Part shown: in pieces, positions 45,729-55,540 of the stretch
How positions within the stretch are numbered: the stretch's first letter is position 1
How the letters are laid out: every line of letters begins with the position of its first letter
DNA from: Spirosoma utsteinense
GTDB lineage: Bacteria; Bacteroidota; Bacteroidia; Cytophagales; Spirosomataceae
Assembly: GCF_014282275.1 (NCBI RefSeq)
Contig: NZ_VFIA01000030.1
Location: forward strand, 1 to 64,000
DNA length: 64,000 nucleotides
Direction: 5' to 3'
The notes under the pieces: model-generated
What the model was told of the DNA's origin: nothing
Database searches by the model: none
What the model saw: only the letters and a program-made list of their open reading frames with translations
Program-made: the position numbers and the translations under genes

Positions 45729-45788
45729 CTGCCTTTACCTTCATCGCTGGTATCAATTAGTAATGACAGCGAATGAAGGTAAAGGCAG
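45729..45788 (-). terminator. Imperfect 21-bp hairpin after sigma factor gene
   Basis: CTGCCTTTACCTTCAT pairs perfectly with ATGAAGGTAAAGGCAG, extended by CGCTG/CAGCG with one bulged A (arms 45729-45749 and 45767-45788). It ends the minus-strand sigma factor gene before the CAP gene promoter. Confidence 0.6.
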
Positions 45789-45838
45789 AAAGGACGTTAC
45801 AGGAAAAGTGCAGAAGTGGATGGTCAATCAACGATACG

Positions 45839-46399
45839 CTATTGAACAGGCTCTTCAGCTACGAATTTATCGTATAAACTACGTGCCCGATCCCGCGCCC
45901 GCTTTATACGCATCTTGACCGCACTTGTCGTCAGGTCTTGCCTTAAGGCAATGTCTTTGATTTGCGCCCCAGCTTCATACTTAGCCAGTAGTAACTCACG
46001 CTGGTTTTTCGGCAATTTTTTAAGTACTTGGTCAAATACTTGATAATGGGACTCGTCATGTGTACTCGACCAGTCACTGGTATGGAAAGGATCGAGGAGA
46101 TAGACCCGCCACAAAGCCTGGTCTTGCTGCTGTTTTCTAAGCTGGTCGATACAGTAGTTGACAGTGACTGTATGCAGCCAGGTTGTAAACTTTGCGTCCC
46201 CTTTGTAGCTGTGTAGCTTTCGCGTTAACCGAACGAATATTTCCTGAACATAGTCTTCAGAATCGAAGGTGTTCCCGGTGTAGTAGAGGCATTTCTGATA
46301 GACACGCTGGCGGTGGCGGGTGTAAATCTGGGCAAAATATTGATCGCTGCCTGTAGTGAGATACAAGGCCACCAATTCCTGATCGGATAGATGAACCAT
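45839..46399 (-). CDS. ECF-type sigma-70 factor
   Basis: A 186-aa sigma factor. Region 2 is FDSEDYVQEIFVRLTRKLHS followed by FTTWLHTVTVNYCIDQLRK. Region 4 is QRELLLAKYEAGAQIKDIAL followed by TSAVKMRIKRARDRA. The pattern of both regions parallels the sigma factor at 44271-44879, so they are likely paralogues. No anti-sigma gene is next to it. A -7 box lies 30 nt before the ATG. Confidence 0.92.
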   Translation of the reverse strand: MVHLSDQELVALYLTTGSDQYFAQIYTRHRQRVYQKCLYYTGNTFDSEDYVQEIFVRLTRKLHSYKGDAKFTTWLHTVTVNYCIDQLRKQQQDQALWRVYLLDPFHTSDWSSTHDESHYQVFDQVLKKLPKNQRELLLAKYEAGAQIKDIALRQDLTTSAVKMRIKRARDRARSLYDKFVAEEPVQ

Positions 46400-46428
46400 T
46401 AGAAGTACGGAGGGAGGTTACGGTTTAA

Positions 46429-46436
46429 CAAATATA
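46429..46436 (-). promoter_or_regulatory. Candidate -7 box of the sigma factor gene
   Basis: Minus-strand TATATTTG fits TAnnTTTG and ends 29 nt before the ATG at 46399. This would be a housekeeping promoter, not an ECF one. Confidence 0.45.
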
Positions 46437-46566
46437 AACTTTTGCCAGACCGGGCTTTTAGCCTCCCGTACGCTATTACACAAACACGATAATTCGCTTA
46501 CAAACAGCGAAAATAATCAATGAACAAGAAATTCAATCCCTATATATTAGGTGCTATTTACTTCGT

Positions 46567-47259
46567 TTAGCGGTTCACTTGTATCAAATTTTCAACCTGG
46601 TTCCGATAGGTAGCCCCAATGGGGATTTGATATTGTTGTACTGAGATAAACTTAGAGGAGATCTTACTGATGCATTGGCGAGCAACTATGTATGATTTAT
46701 GAACCCGGATGAATTCACCAGGCGGGAGTTGCTCGTGAAGATCAGCCAGTAGTTCACTAACAACCAGAACTGTCGTCGATGTATATACTTTACTCAAGGC
46801 TCCAAGCGCTTCTGCATAGAGAATTTCGCTGATGACTACCCGCACTGATTCCCGGCCTGTCTTCAAAAAAATATGTCTGGGTATACTACCCGTTGTAGCC
46901 GCAACACCACTAATAGCCCGGTTTACTGCTTTCAGCAGCCGTTCAAACGTATAAGGCTTTACAAGATAATCGGTCACACCAGCTTCATAGGCATTCAGAG
47001 CATAGGCAGGGTCGGCTGTTGTAAGCACGACCTTGGGCGGATTTTTGAGCGACGACAGGAAGTCAAGCCCATCCATACCTGGCAAGTGCATATCCAGAAA
47101 CAGCAGGTCGATCTCGTTATTATAAAGCGTTGGCAGGGCATCCAACGGATTGGTGAATACGCTCACAACTTCCAGGTGAGGCAGCCGCTTGAGGTAGTTC
47201 CGCAGAAACTGCTGGGCAACATCGTCGTCTTCAATTATCAGGCATCGGTAGGTAGGCAT
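46567..47259 (-). CDS. LytTR-family response regulator
   Basis: A 230-aa two-component regulator starting at ATG 47259 (MPTYRCLIIEDDDV). The receiver domain has the acidic pair in IIEDDDV, the phospho-acceptor Asp in LLFLDMHLPGMDG and the Lys in VTDYLVKPYTFERL. A LytTR DNA-binding domain follows at about residues 135-230 (HIFLKTGRESVRVVISEILY, then FIRVHKSYIVARQCI). Such regulators bind paired direct repeats. The cognate histidine kinase is not adjacent. Confidence 0.93.
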   Translation of the reverse strand: MPTYRCLIIEDDDVAQQFLRNYLKRLPHLEVVSVFTNPLDALPTLYNNEIDLLFLDMHLPGMDGLDFLSSLKNPPKVVLTTADPAYALNAYEAGVTDYLVKPYTFERLLKAVNRAISGVAATTGSIPRHIFLKTGRESVRVVISEILYAEALGALSKVYTSTTVLVVSELLADLHEQLPPGEFIRVHKSYIVARQCISKISSKFISVQQYQIPIGATYRNQVENLIQVNR

Positions 47260-47345
47260 GGGGGTTAAGACGGTAGGCCTGCTGAAAGGATACATCCCGC
47301 AGCAAAAAGTCTGTGGTGTCCGGTGGATGACATGTATTTTTTCAC

Positions 47346-48041
47346 CTACTTACGTTGCCAATTGCCCTTTTCAGGTTGGGGCCTTAGCACATATACATCC
47401 AGCAAGGCATAAGGACGGGCCAGGTACTCCCGGATAAGGGTTCGGAGTGAGTACCCGTCGGGCACATCCTGAGCCGCAAACGCAACCGCTTCGATACCTT
47501 CGTGATTACCGATGTACAGGGCTCGTGCGTTATGAAAATTCTGGGAGATGATCGTTATCTTTTCCTGATTGAACACATCCTTACATCGTACGACCGAATC
47601 GAACGTACGATAACCGGCATAATCAAGCGTCATCACCGATGCCGGCACGCCCAGTTTAACCAGCGCACGCTGCATATCGGCAGGCTCATTGTAATATTCT
47701 GAATCGTTATTACCACTAAGAATAAGGTACTTGACCTTCCCTTCCTTCCACAAACGGGCGGTAGCCTCCATGCGGTACCGAAAGAACAGGTTTTCTTTAC
47801 CCGTCCGCACAAACTTACTCGTTCCCAGCACAAGCCCGACATCGTTGGCCGGCAAAGCATGAATGGTAAAATAAATCTGCCCTTCAGTTGTACGAACAAC
47901 CCACCAGTTAGCAGCCAAAACGACCATAGCCCCGGTGAACACCAGGATTATGGTCGTTTTAATGGTCCATTTGACCACGCGTACCCCCACTCCTTCGCGG
48001 GGCATATTATCGCTATAATCGGTGGCCAAGGTTGTCTCCAT
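47346..48041 (-). CDS. SanA/YdcF-like (DUF218) membrane protein
   Basis: A 231-aa protein with one N-terminal membrane helix (about residues 27-48, TTIILVFTGAMVVLAANWWV) and a DUF218 domain. Family features are VGLVLGTSKFVRTG, FFRYRMEATARLWKEGKVKY, LILSGNNDSEYYNEP and ITIISQNFHNARALYI. E. coli SanA affects vancomycin entry through the outer membrane, and related ElyC acts in envelope biogenesis. The exact role here is unknown. It lies between the LytTR regulator and parC, all on the same strand. Confidence 0.85.
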   Translation of the reverse strand: METTLATDYSDNMPREGVGVRVVKWTIKTTIILVFTGAMVVLAANWWVVRTTEGQIYFTIHALPANDVGLVLGTSKFVRTGKENLFFRYRMEATARLWKEGKVKYLILSGNNDSEYYNEPADMQRALVKLGVPASVMTLDYAGYRTFDSVVRCKDVFNQEKITIISQNFHNARALYIGNHEGIEAVAFAAQDVPDGYSLRTLIREYLARPYALLDVYVLRPQPEKGNWQRK

Positions 48042-48146
48042 TTACAAACTCATATCGGACATAGATCGAAGACTGTACCCTCTGCCTGCCCTTGCCGGTC
48101 ATCTCCAGCTTAATTACCTCAAAAGATGATTGGCGTCGGGGATTAC

Positions 48147-50891
48147 TTAAGAGAACAGCCCTAACTGTATAGACTCCGTCGGGTCATTATCCGTTGCGTC
48201 CAGTGCCTCAGATTCTTCGGCAAACGCGGCCTTCACCGTTTCCAAAAGTGGATTCGTACCAGACGAACCTGCTGAAACAGCCTTGGGCGTCAACAGTTTG
48301 ACATCTTTTACTTTGGCAAAAGGTAATTTGTTCCCCAAGGCTTTCCACCCCCGTATTTCGATAAATCCTTCTGGCTCCAGCACCATCTTCTCCAATGGTC
48401 CCCGGTCTTTTACCTGATGAACAATCTCGATACGTGGGTATCGGTCGGCGGTTATAGCCAGTGATTTTGATCCTTTCCCATCGCCGATGAAACTGAATTT
48501 CTTGTCGAGTGAGGTGGTCTCCACCTTAAATCGTTTTACATACCACACCTTTTGGTTGGCTTCGTAATAGATGGCCGACAGGACCGTTTCAGGATCAAAC
48601 TTCATCAATATGGCAACATCGTTGGGCTCGAAACGGTTGGTCAGGTCAAATCCGGTTAGTTCATACTGTCCATCCTTATAAACGACCAATATACTGTCTT
48701 TTGCATCGAAATTGCCAAGCAATTTACCCCGCTCATCCCGATTGAGCCGGCCAAGGTGTTCGTCATACCAGATATCGACCCCACCCAGGGTTGAAACACC
48801 CCCTGTTTTCTGGGTAATTTTCCGAACTGGGTATTTGGTCAGAATATTACCCTGGGCTGATCGGTTTTTTATACCGACCGACGCAAAATCGTAGTCGAAC
48901 TGTTTGATCTTAGCCGAACTCTGAGCCGTCAGGTTTACGGTAATCACTTCCGCTTCGCCGTTGTCATTAGCGCTGAAATAAGTCAGTTTCGATTTCGGAT
49001 TACCCATGGTCAGATCATACTCCCGATCGCGCGTAACACCCGTAACCGGGAAACGCTTGGCCATCGATATGCCTGATTTTCCATCCAGGTAGACCAGGTT
49101 ATAAATCTTTCGTTCGTCGTTCTTCTTGAAGACAGATACGTGTACAATATCCTTACCAACGAAAACTTTATCCTGTACTTTCGATACGACACATTTACCA
49201 TCGCGTCGGAAGACAATAATGTCGTCGATATCTGAACAATCACTCACATACTCGTCTTTCTTCAACCCATACCCAATGAAGCCGCCCTCACGGTCCACGT
49301 ACAGTTTCTGGTTGGCAGCCGCTACTACACTGGCGGCAATGGTGTTGAAAGCCCTGATTTCGGTTTTGCGCTCCCGACCCTTGCCATATTTCTTTTGGAG
49401 GTCCTTGTAGTAGGCAATGGCGTAGCGGGTGATGTTAGCCAGGTTATCATCGGTTTCTGTTAATTCCTGCTCCAGCCGACGCATCAGCTCATCGGCTTTA
49501 AAACCATCGTATTTTGATATCCGCTTGATCTTGATCTCGGTCAGGCGAATAATATCATCTTCCGTAATCTCGCGGTAGAACAGCTTCCGGTGCGGCTTAA
49601 GCGCTTTATCGATGGTGGCAATAACGGCCTCGAAGGTTTCACACTCCTCAATCTTGCGGTAAATGCGGTTCTCGATAAAGATCTTTTCCAGCGAACTGTA
49701 CAGCAGACGCTCCATTAGCTCGCTACGCCGAATCTCCAGTTCGCGTTGCAGCAGCTGCACCGTTTGGTGGGTATTGACCCGCAGAATATCGGTGACACTA
49801 ACAAAGTGTGGCTTGTCGCCGATAATGACGCAGGCGTTGGGCGAAATGCTGACTTCGCAGTCTGTAAATGCATAGAGCGCATCGATGCTAACGTCGGGTG
49901 AGACGCCCGGCTGCAAGTGCACCAGGATCTCTACGTCTTTTGCCGTGTTATCAACCACAGCGGCTACGTTCCGACTGGGGGCCTTGATCCGGATCTTGCC
50001 CAGTTCAGCCGCCTTCACGATGGATTCGATCAGTTGCGGTGTGGTGATACCAAAGGGAACATCCCGAATGGCAAGCACCTTCTTGTCAACTTCCTCAATC
50101 CGGGCTCTTACCCGCACTTTGCCGCCCCGGTGGCCGTCGTTATAATTACTGACATCAATGAAACCACCTGTCTGGAAATCGGGGAAAAGCGACACCGGTT
50201 TATCCTTCAGCAAGTTGATCGACGCGTCGATCAGTTCATTGAAATTATGAGGCAGGATCTTTGTCGACAAGCCTACGGCAATGCCTTCTACCCCCTGCGC
50301 CAGTAACAACGGAAACTTTACGGGCAGGGTGACAGGTTCGCGCTTACGCCCATCATAGGACAACTGCCATTCGGTGGTTTTATCATTGTAAACGGCATCC
50401 TGAGCAAACTTCGACAGGCGCACTTCGATGTAGCGCGGAGCCGCGGCCCCGTCGCCGGTACGAACATCGCCCCAGCTGCCCTGCGTATCGAACAGCAGCT
50501 CTTTCTGACCAATATTAACGAGCGCTTCGCCAATCGATGCATCACCATGCGGGTGGAACTGCATCGTCTGGCCAATTACGTTGGCCACCTTATTGAAACG
50601 CCCATCGTCCATCTCGCGCAGGGCGTGCAGAATCCGGCGCTGAACGGGTTTCAGCCCGTCCTCAACCGCCGGTACGGCCCGTTCCAGGATAACATACGAT
50701 GCGTAATCGAGAAAATACGTCTGATAGAGGCCCGAAACGACCGTCTGATCGTGGAGGACTTCCGTAGCGGTGTCAATCGGTTGTTCATCGGGTAGGATAG
50801 CGTCGGTGAACTCCGGGTCATCGGCAGGTATATCTGCTGACGATGGCTGGAGATCGTCGTCTATCGGTTCCTGATTTTCGTCGTTCATCAT
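48147..50891 (-). CDS. parC: Topoisomerase IV subunit A (ParC)
   Basis: A 914-aa type IIA topoisomerase A subunit that decatenates daughter chromosomes. The catalytic tyrosine is Y154 in AAAPRYIEVRLSKFA, and the quinolone-region equivalent is HPHGDASIGEAL. The C-terminal domain lacks a clear GyrA box, unlike the gyrA product in this window, which supports the ParC assignment. It carries an acidic N-terminal extension of about 45 residues and an acidic C-tail ending QLGLFS. parE is not in the window. Confidence 0.92.
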   Translation of the reverse strand: MMNDENQEPIDDDLQPSSADIPADDPEFTDAILPDEQPIDTATEVLHDQTVVSGLYQTYFLDYASYVILERAVPAVEDGLKPVQRRILHALREMDDGRFNKVANVIGQTMQFHPHGDASIGEALVNIGQKELLFDTQGSWGDVRTGDGAAAPRYIEVRLSKFAQDAVYNDKTTEWQLSYDGRKREPVTLPVKFPLLLAQGVEGIAVGLSTKILPHNFNELIDASINLLKDKPVSLFPDFQTGGFIDVSNYNDGHRGGKVRVRARIEEVDKKVLAIRDVPFGITTPQLIESIVKAAELGKIRIKAPSRNVAAVVDNTAKDVEILVHLQPGVSPDVSIDALYAFTDCEVSISPNACVIIGDKPHFVSVTDILRVNTHQTVQLLQRELEIRRSELMERLLYSSLEKIFIENRIYRKIEECETFEAVIATIDKALKPHRKLFYREITEDDIIRLTEIKIKRISKYDGFKADELMRRLEQELTETDDNLANITRYAIAYYKDLQKKYGKGRERKTEIRAFNTIAASVVAAANQKLYVDREGGFIGYGLKKDEYVSDCSDIDDIIVFRRDGKCVVSKVQDKVFVGKDIVHVSVFKKNDERKIYNLVYLDGKSGISMAKRFPVTGVTRDREYDLTMGNPKSKLTYFSANDNGEAEVITVNLTAQSSAKIKQFDYDFASVGIKNRSAQGNILTKYPVRKITQKTGGVSTLGGVDIWYDEHLGRLNRDERGKLLGNFDAKDSILVVYKDGQYELTGFDLTNRFEPNDVAILMKFDPETVLSAIYYEANQKVWYVKRFKVETTSLDKKFSFIGDGKGSKSLAITADRYPRIEIVHQVKDRGPLEKMVLEPEGFIEIRGWKALGNKLPFAKVKDVKLLTPKAVSAGSSGTNPLLETVKAAFAEESEALDATDNDPTESIQLGLFS

Positions 50892-51080
50892 GAATTGCTT
50901 CGGAACTATTTCAGTTGGAAAATTGGCGGGTCAGCCGACCGTATTGACTACTGATCGGTTCCTTAAAGATACAAAAAAAACGGGAAAGAAGTGCTCGTTT
51001 GGCGGTTTTTGTTCCCATAGACAGGATCAGAAACAACGCAGTCTGAAGGAGGCAATGACCTCACTCTGTCAACAGTTCAG

Positions 51081-52028
51081 TCAATACCCCCGCCCCAGTT
51101 CCACGGCATTTTCCAATGGGTTATCCGACACAAACAAAGCCAGATTCCGCAAAAACTGCGTCACCTTTCCGGCATCTTCAGCGGGCTGCCCTCCTCCGGT
51201 ATGCTGGGTCAGCACCACATTGGGTAACGCCCAGAGCGGATTGTCGGCGGGCAGTGGTTCCGTAGCTGTAACATCCAGCACGGCCCCACCCAGCCGACCC
51301 GATGCCAGGGCTGCAATCAGCGCCGGTTCATCGGTCGTACTGCCCCGTCCAACGTTAGCGTATATACTTCCGGGCTGCATAGCCGAGATCAGCCCGGCAG
51401 AGAAAAAGCCGGTGGCGGTTCCGGGCAGACAATTGACGACAATATCGGTTTGCGGTAATACTGCCTGCAATTCCTCAGCCGTGTGAAGCTCCGCCTGCGG
51501 ATCGGTACGGGCCAGCATCGTTACGACGCAGTCGAAGCCGGTCAGCATCTGACGCAGGGCTTGTCCAATAGTACCGGTGCCAAGAATAACCACCCGTTTG
51601 TGGCGCAGCAAACCGGTGCGGGTTCGAACCGCTGCGCCTACCCACTCGCGCTCATGCTGCAACAGGGCTAGCTCGGGTATACGACGGTAAAAAGCCAGCA
51701 GACCGGCAACCATGGTTTCTGCGCAAGGCCAGGCGAAGTAATCGCCCATATTAGCCACCTGCGCCGATAGCGTGATGGCCTGATACCCATCGAAACCCGC
51801 CGAATCGAGCTGCCAGAACCTCAGCGCGGGCGGTGGCTGGGTAAACCAGGCCGGGGGTGGATTTCCAAGCAATAGATCGGCCGACCGGAAGGCGGTCTGC
51901 TGTTCCGATTCGGGCAAATCATGCCGAAATACGGGGATGATCGAATGAGCGCCAAAGTCCGTCAGCAGTCGCTGCTGGAATGCGTTTTTAAGGGTATCGT
52001 CCAGCGCTGGGTTTACAAAAAGTTTCAT
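51081..52028 (-). CDS. D-isomer-specific 2-hydroxyacid dehydrogenase
   Basis: A 315-aa NAD(P)-dependent dehydrogenase of the glyoxylate/hydroxypyruvate reductase type (GhrA-like). The dinucleotide site is VVILGTGTIGQALRQML. The catalytic Arg is in ANVGRGSTTDEPAL, the Glu in LDVTATEPLPADNPLW and the His in VVLTQHTGG. The physiological substrate is uncertain. It is monocistronic or loosely linked to the esterase gene upstream (161-bp gap). Confidence 0.9.
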   Translation of the reverse strand: MKLFVNPALDDTLKNAFQQRLLTDFGAHSIIPVFRHDLPESEQQTAFRSADLLLGNPPPAWFTQPPPALRFWQLDSAGFDGYQAITLSAQVANMGDYFAWPCAETMVAGLLAFYRRIPELALLQHEREWVGAAVRTRTGLLRHKRVVILGTGTIGQALRQMLTGFDCVVTMLARTDPQAELHTAEELQAVLPQTDIVVNCLPGTATGFFSAGLISAMQPGSIYANVGRGSTTDEPALIAALASGRLGGAVLDVTATEPLPADNPLWALPNVVLTQHTGGGQPAEDAGKVTQFLRNLALFVSDNPLENAVELGRGY

Positions 52029-52189
52029 ACTCTATCTACGAAAAAATGGGCGGGTTGGTTGCGTTTCACTCATCTTGGCGCTACAGTGATTTATTGAGCC
52101 CACAAGGCCGGTAGTCCCGCTACGTTGAGTACATCAGCACTTGCTGTTTCCCCTGAAAGCGCCCGGAATAGGTTACAAGCTGATTGACC

Positions 52190-53485
52190 TCATTTGCCCC
52201 CTTTCAGTTGCGCCAGCAACCAGGTCGTCATTTTCTCCGTTTGTTCGGGATAAGTCCAGTGCCCCGTTTCCAGATAGTCTGTATCCAGCATTTTCGGGCC
52301 GGGTATAACGTTATAAGCCGCATACATGGACGTTGGCGGACACGTTTCATCATTGTAGCCCCATGAGTAATAACCGGGCACGGTAACCAGGCGGGCAAAG
52401 TTAACTACGTCGTAATAGCCCGTCGTTTTAATCCGGTCTGGCTTATTGTTATACGCCAGATTGTCGCCGGCAAATAAATGCGGCCACCCGCCAGCCCGAC
52501 CGTTGAGGTAGCCCGTGACATCACACAAAGCCGGGTAATAAGCACCCAGCCATTTCACCCGCTTGTCCAGCCCGGCAGTAACGATACTGAGTGCTCCGCC
52601 CTGACTACCACCCGTCACGGCCAGGTTTTGTCCATCATATTGAGGCATACTCGCCAGAAAATCGACCGCCCGAATGCAGCCCAGATAAACCCGCTTATAA
52701 TAATAGCGGTCGCGGTCGTCCAGATTGGCTGCCGGATAGCCATTGAGGGCTCCCCGGCTGAGGTTATCGTAGACAACAGGCTCCAGCGTAACGGGAACGC
52801 CGTGGATACCCACTTCAAGCGTAATAAACCCTTTTTCGGCTTCGGCCAGCATACCGCCGTAGGGACGGACACCAGCGCCGGGCACCCGCAGAATTGCCGG
52901 ATATTTTCCTTCCTTCTTCGGGATGCACAAGATCCCGTAAAAGCGGGAGTTGTTGACGTTTTGCAGGTTAAGCTGATACACATTCGTCAACTCGGTACAC
53001 CGTTCCGGCAGTAAGGTCATGCGGGCATCCATCGGCACCTTCGCCAGATCGGCTTTGGCATTATCCCAGAATGTGTTGAAATCGGTCGGGTTGGCCACCG
53101 TGGGTTTGATCGTCTCCGGCTCGAAACCCGCCGTTGTCAGCCCCCGGTATTCTTTGCCGTCTACCTCGGCGGTGACGACGCAGCGCAGGAATCCCGCCGT
53201 CCGAAGGGTACCTCCGTCAACGGCCAGAGTACCATCTTTACTGACAACGGTTTCCTTCTTCATCGGCTCCATTTTTTCCAGTTCGACCTCATACCGTAGT
53301 CGGGCGTTCTTCAGCAGCACGTTGTTGCGGTAAACCGACACCGCAAATTTAACTGGTTCACCAACCTTGTAGAGCCAGTTGGCATGATTAGGGGTAATGA
53401 CGACTTTGACGAGTCGCTCAACCGGTTGAGCCAGTGCGGTGTTAACCCAAATCAGTAACAGGCCCGGAATCAAACATCTTTTCAT
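52190..53485 (-). CDS. Exported CE7-type acetyl esterase
   Basis: A 431-aa secreted protein of the acetyl xylan esterase / cephalosporin-C deacetylase family. A signal peptide (MKRCLIPGLLLIWVNTALAQ) precedes a beta-sandwich N-domain of about 110 residues. The alpha/beta-hydrolase domain has the nucleophile Ser in VTGGSQGGALS, the Asp in GYNDETCPPTS and the His in ETGHWTYPEQ. It probably removes acetyl groups from oligo- or polysaccharides in the periplasm. No SusCD pair or glycoside hydrolase is adjacent. Confidence 0.88.
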   Translation of the reverse strand: MKRCLIPGLLLIWVNTALAQPVERLVKVVITPNHANWLYKVGEPVKFAVSVYRNNVLLKNARLRYEVELEKMEPMKKETVVSKDGTLAVDGGTLRTAGFLRCVVTAEVDGKEYRGLTTAGFEPETIKPTVANPTDFNTFWDNAKADLAKVPMDARMTLLPERCTELTNVYQLNLQNVNNSRFYGILCIPKKEGKYPAILRVPGAGVRPYGGMLAEAEKGFITLEVGIHGVPVTLEPVVYDNLSRGALNGYPAANLDDRDRYYYKRVYLGCIRAVDFLASMPQYDGQNLAVTGGSQGGALSIVTAGLDKRVKWLGAYYPALCDVTGYLNGRAGGWPHLFAGDNLAYNNKPDRIKTTGYYDVVNFARLVTVPGYYSWGYNDETCPPTSMYAAYNVIPGPKMLDTDYLETGHWTYPEQTEKMTTWLLAQLKGGK

Positions 53486-53549
53486 GGAGTATAACGTAGC
53501 GATTTAGTCTACATCCAGTCAAAGCATATTTACCCGGGCTTATAACCGG

Positions 53550-54791
53550 TCAGGATTCAGGTACAACCCGCATGAGCGTTTGCCGACCGCGCCAGGCAGG
53601 CTGCATATTCACGATGCAGCGCACCAGCAGCGTCAGGGGAAACAATACATCTACGCCCCCCGGTATGTCTGACAGGAACAGGCTTATGATCAGCAGCAAG
53701 GCTGTGATCCCAAAGTACATCGTCCGACGCCGGCTGGTGGTAGTCGACCGGGTCGCCCAGAATATCAGTGGCAGGTGCCAGGGCAGCAGGATCAGGAGTG
53801 TGGGGTTCCAGCCGGTTACGCCATCATCTCTGATGGCCCAAAGCAACACCAGAAACCAGCCCATAAATCCGCAAAGGCTAAATAACAACCGGTCGAGCCA
53901 CCGGTCAACTTTGCCCTTTTTCATGTACCGCCGGATGGTAAATACCGCGATGATAATACCGGCTATGGCAAAGACGACATCGGGATCGAAAAACAGCGGC
54001 AGTTGCTGGCGGAGAATCTTCTGAGCCGCAAACAAGGTCTGGTCGCTCTGTACCAATGGAATCAATTGTCCATTCGCCTGACGTACGGTAGCATGGCTGA
54101 ACTGGTCATGAACCTGATCGGGGAGGTACATAGCCCGCCAGCCATCGGTCTGCTCGTTGGCTGGCCAGCCAATGGCAAGGTTCATCCCCAGCTGATACCA
54201 GGGCCGTTCATTCAGGTAGTCGTTCATCCAGTCGCGGTACGATTTGCCGGTCATACGATCCCGGGATGGAATCGTCAGGCTGTCGCCACAGGCTACGGCA
54301 ATCATGTCGCGGGGGCGGGTGGCGCAGTTATCGTAGTAAAACTGGTACCGATACTCCCGGTTCTGGGGCAGGTAGTTTTCTTCCAGTGCGGCAAAAAGCC
54401 GCTGCCGTTGCGCTGGCGACAGGTTCAACTGCTGTTCCCGTATGCTCCGGTTCGTCTGCTGGTAGTAGTAAACGACCTGGTACAAGTTGTGAACCGACAG
54501 AAAATAAGGGAGCGTACCCCGCATGAACTTCAGGATAAAATAGTCGGCCTTGTAGTCAAAGCCACCGTAACTATAATCCCGGTCGATACCCAGTACAGGA
54601 TCGATGATGCGTATTTCTGTATGCCCGAATGCCGACGAGATATCATCATCTCCAGGCCCGTAGGTAATCAGGCTGACGCGTGACGATGGCGACAGGGTTT
54701 GGGCGACGGCAGGCGGAAAGCCGCTCATGGCGACCAGCCATACCATCAGCCACCGGCAAACCAGACGGGTGCTTCTCTGGCTCTTATTCAT
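53550..54791 (-). CDS. DUF4105 membrane protein
   Basis: A 413-aa protein with a signal peptide or anchor (RLVCRWLMVWLVAMSGFPP) and a DUF4105 domain. The domain shows the typical ISSAFGHTEIRIIDP, YSYGGFDYKADYFILKFMRG and YYDNCATRPRDMI segments. The N-C and H residues recall papain-like or NlpC-type catalytic sets, but no activity is established. Four hydrophobic helices follow from about residue 270. Its start overlaps the last 8 nt of rsmI, so it is co-translated. Confidence 0.83.
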   Translation of the reverse strand: MNKSQRSTRLVCRWLMVWLVAMSGFPPAVAQTLSPSSRVSLITYGPGDDDISSAFGHTEIRIIDPVLGIDRDYSYGGFDYKADYFILKFMRGTLPYFLSVHNLYQVVYYYQQTNRSIREQQLNLSPAQRQRLFAALEENYLPQNREYRYQFYYDNCATRPRDMIAVACGDSLTIPSRDRMTGKSYRDWMNDYLNERPWYQLGMNLAIGWPANEQTDGWRAMYLPDQVHDQFSHATVRQANGQLIPLVQSDQTLFAAQKILRQQLPLFFDPDVVFAIAGIIIAVFTIRRYMKKGKVDRWLDRLLFSLCGFMGWFLVLLWAIRDDGVTGWNPTLLILLPWHLPLIFWATRSTTTSRRRTMYFGITALLLIISLFLSDIPGGVDVLFPLTLLVRCIVNMQPAWRGRQTLMRVVPES

Positions 54792-55518
54792 CTTCATCCT
54801 CCGTTTCATCGCGTTCTGTATCATACACCCGTTTAGCCTTTCCCTTGACCGCTTCTCTTCCCTGAACGCAGACAACCAGTTCACCTTTTATCGTTTTCTC
54901 GCCAAAGTACGTAATAAGTTCAGACAAGGGGCCGCGCCGGTTTTCCTCGAATAGCTTCGTCAGTTCACGCGAGACGCTGGCCGGTCGGTCGGGCCCGAAC
55001 GTGTCGGCAAACTGCCCGAGCGTTTTCAGCAGCCGGTGGGGCGATTCGTAAAAGATCATGGTCCGTTCCTCCCCGGCCAACTCAGCCAGCCGGGTCTGCC
55101 GCCCTTTCTTATGCGGCAAAAACCCTTCAAAGGTAAAGCGGTCGTTGGGTAGACCCGAGTTGACCAAAGCCGGCACAAAGGCTGTTGGCCCGGGCAGGCA
55201 CTCGACCGGTATGTCGTGCTGGATACAGGCCCGCACCAGCAAAAACCCCGGGTCCGATATGCCCGGTGTCCCGGCATCGGAGATGAGCGCCAGCGTTTTA
55301 CCGCCCTTGATCTGATCGACAATGCGTTGAACGGTCTGATGCTCGTTAAAAATATGATAGCTATGAAGCGGCTTGCTGATAGCCAGATGGCGAAGCAACA
55401 CCCCCGACGTGCGGGTATCTTCGGCCAGAATGGCATCCACACTTTGTAGAATCTTAATAGCCCGGAGCGTAATATCGTCGAGGTTGCCGATGGGTGTCGG
55501 CACAAGGTAAAGTTTCAT
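54784..55518 (-). CDS. rsmI: 16S rRNA (cytidine-2'-O)-methyltransferase RsmI
   Basis: Tetrapyrrole-methylase-fold enzyme that methylates C1402 of 16S rRNA. It has 244 aa from ATG 55518 (MKLYLVPTPIGNLDDITLRA), the family N-terminus. Further signatures are ILAEDTRTSGVLLRHL, LISDAGTPGISDPG, CLPGPTAFVPALVNSGLP and FEGFLPHKKGRQTRL. The C-terminal tail is acidic (ETEDEDE) and overlaps the DUF4105 gene. A large inverted repeat lies immediately upstream. Confidence 0.95.
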   Translation of the reverse strand: MKLYLVPTPIGNLDDITLRAIKILQSVDAILAEDTRTSGVLLRHLAISKPLHSYHIFNEHQTVQRIVDQIKGGKTLALISDAGTPGISDPGFLLVRACIQHDIPVECLPGPTAFVPALVNSGLPNDRFTFEGFLPHKKGRQTRLAELAGEERTMIFYESPHRLLKTLGQFADTFGPDRPASVSRELTKLFEENRRGPLSELITYFGEKTIKGELVVCVQGREAVKGKAKRVYDTERDETEDEDE

Positions 55519-55540
55519 GCCGCAAGATAAGGGCAAAATG

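Noticed and set aside
45691-45918. A 75-codon plus-strand frame overlapping the sigma factor gene end
   Set aside because: It runs through the hairpin at 45729-45788 and into the antisense of the sigma factor; no protein-like pattern.
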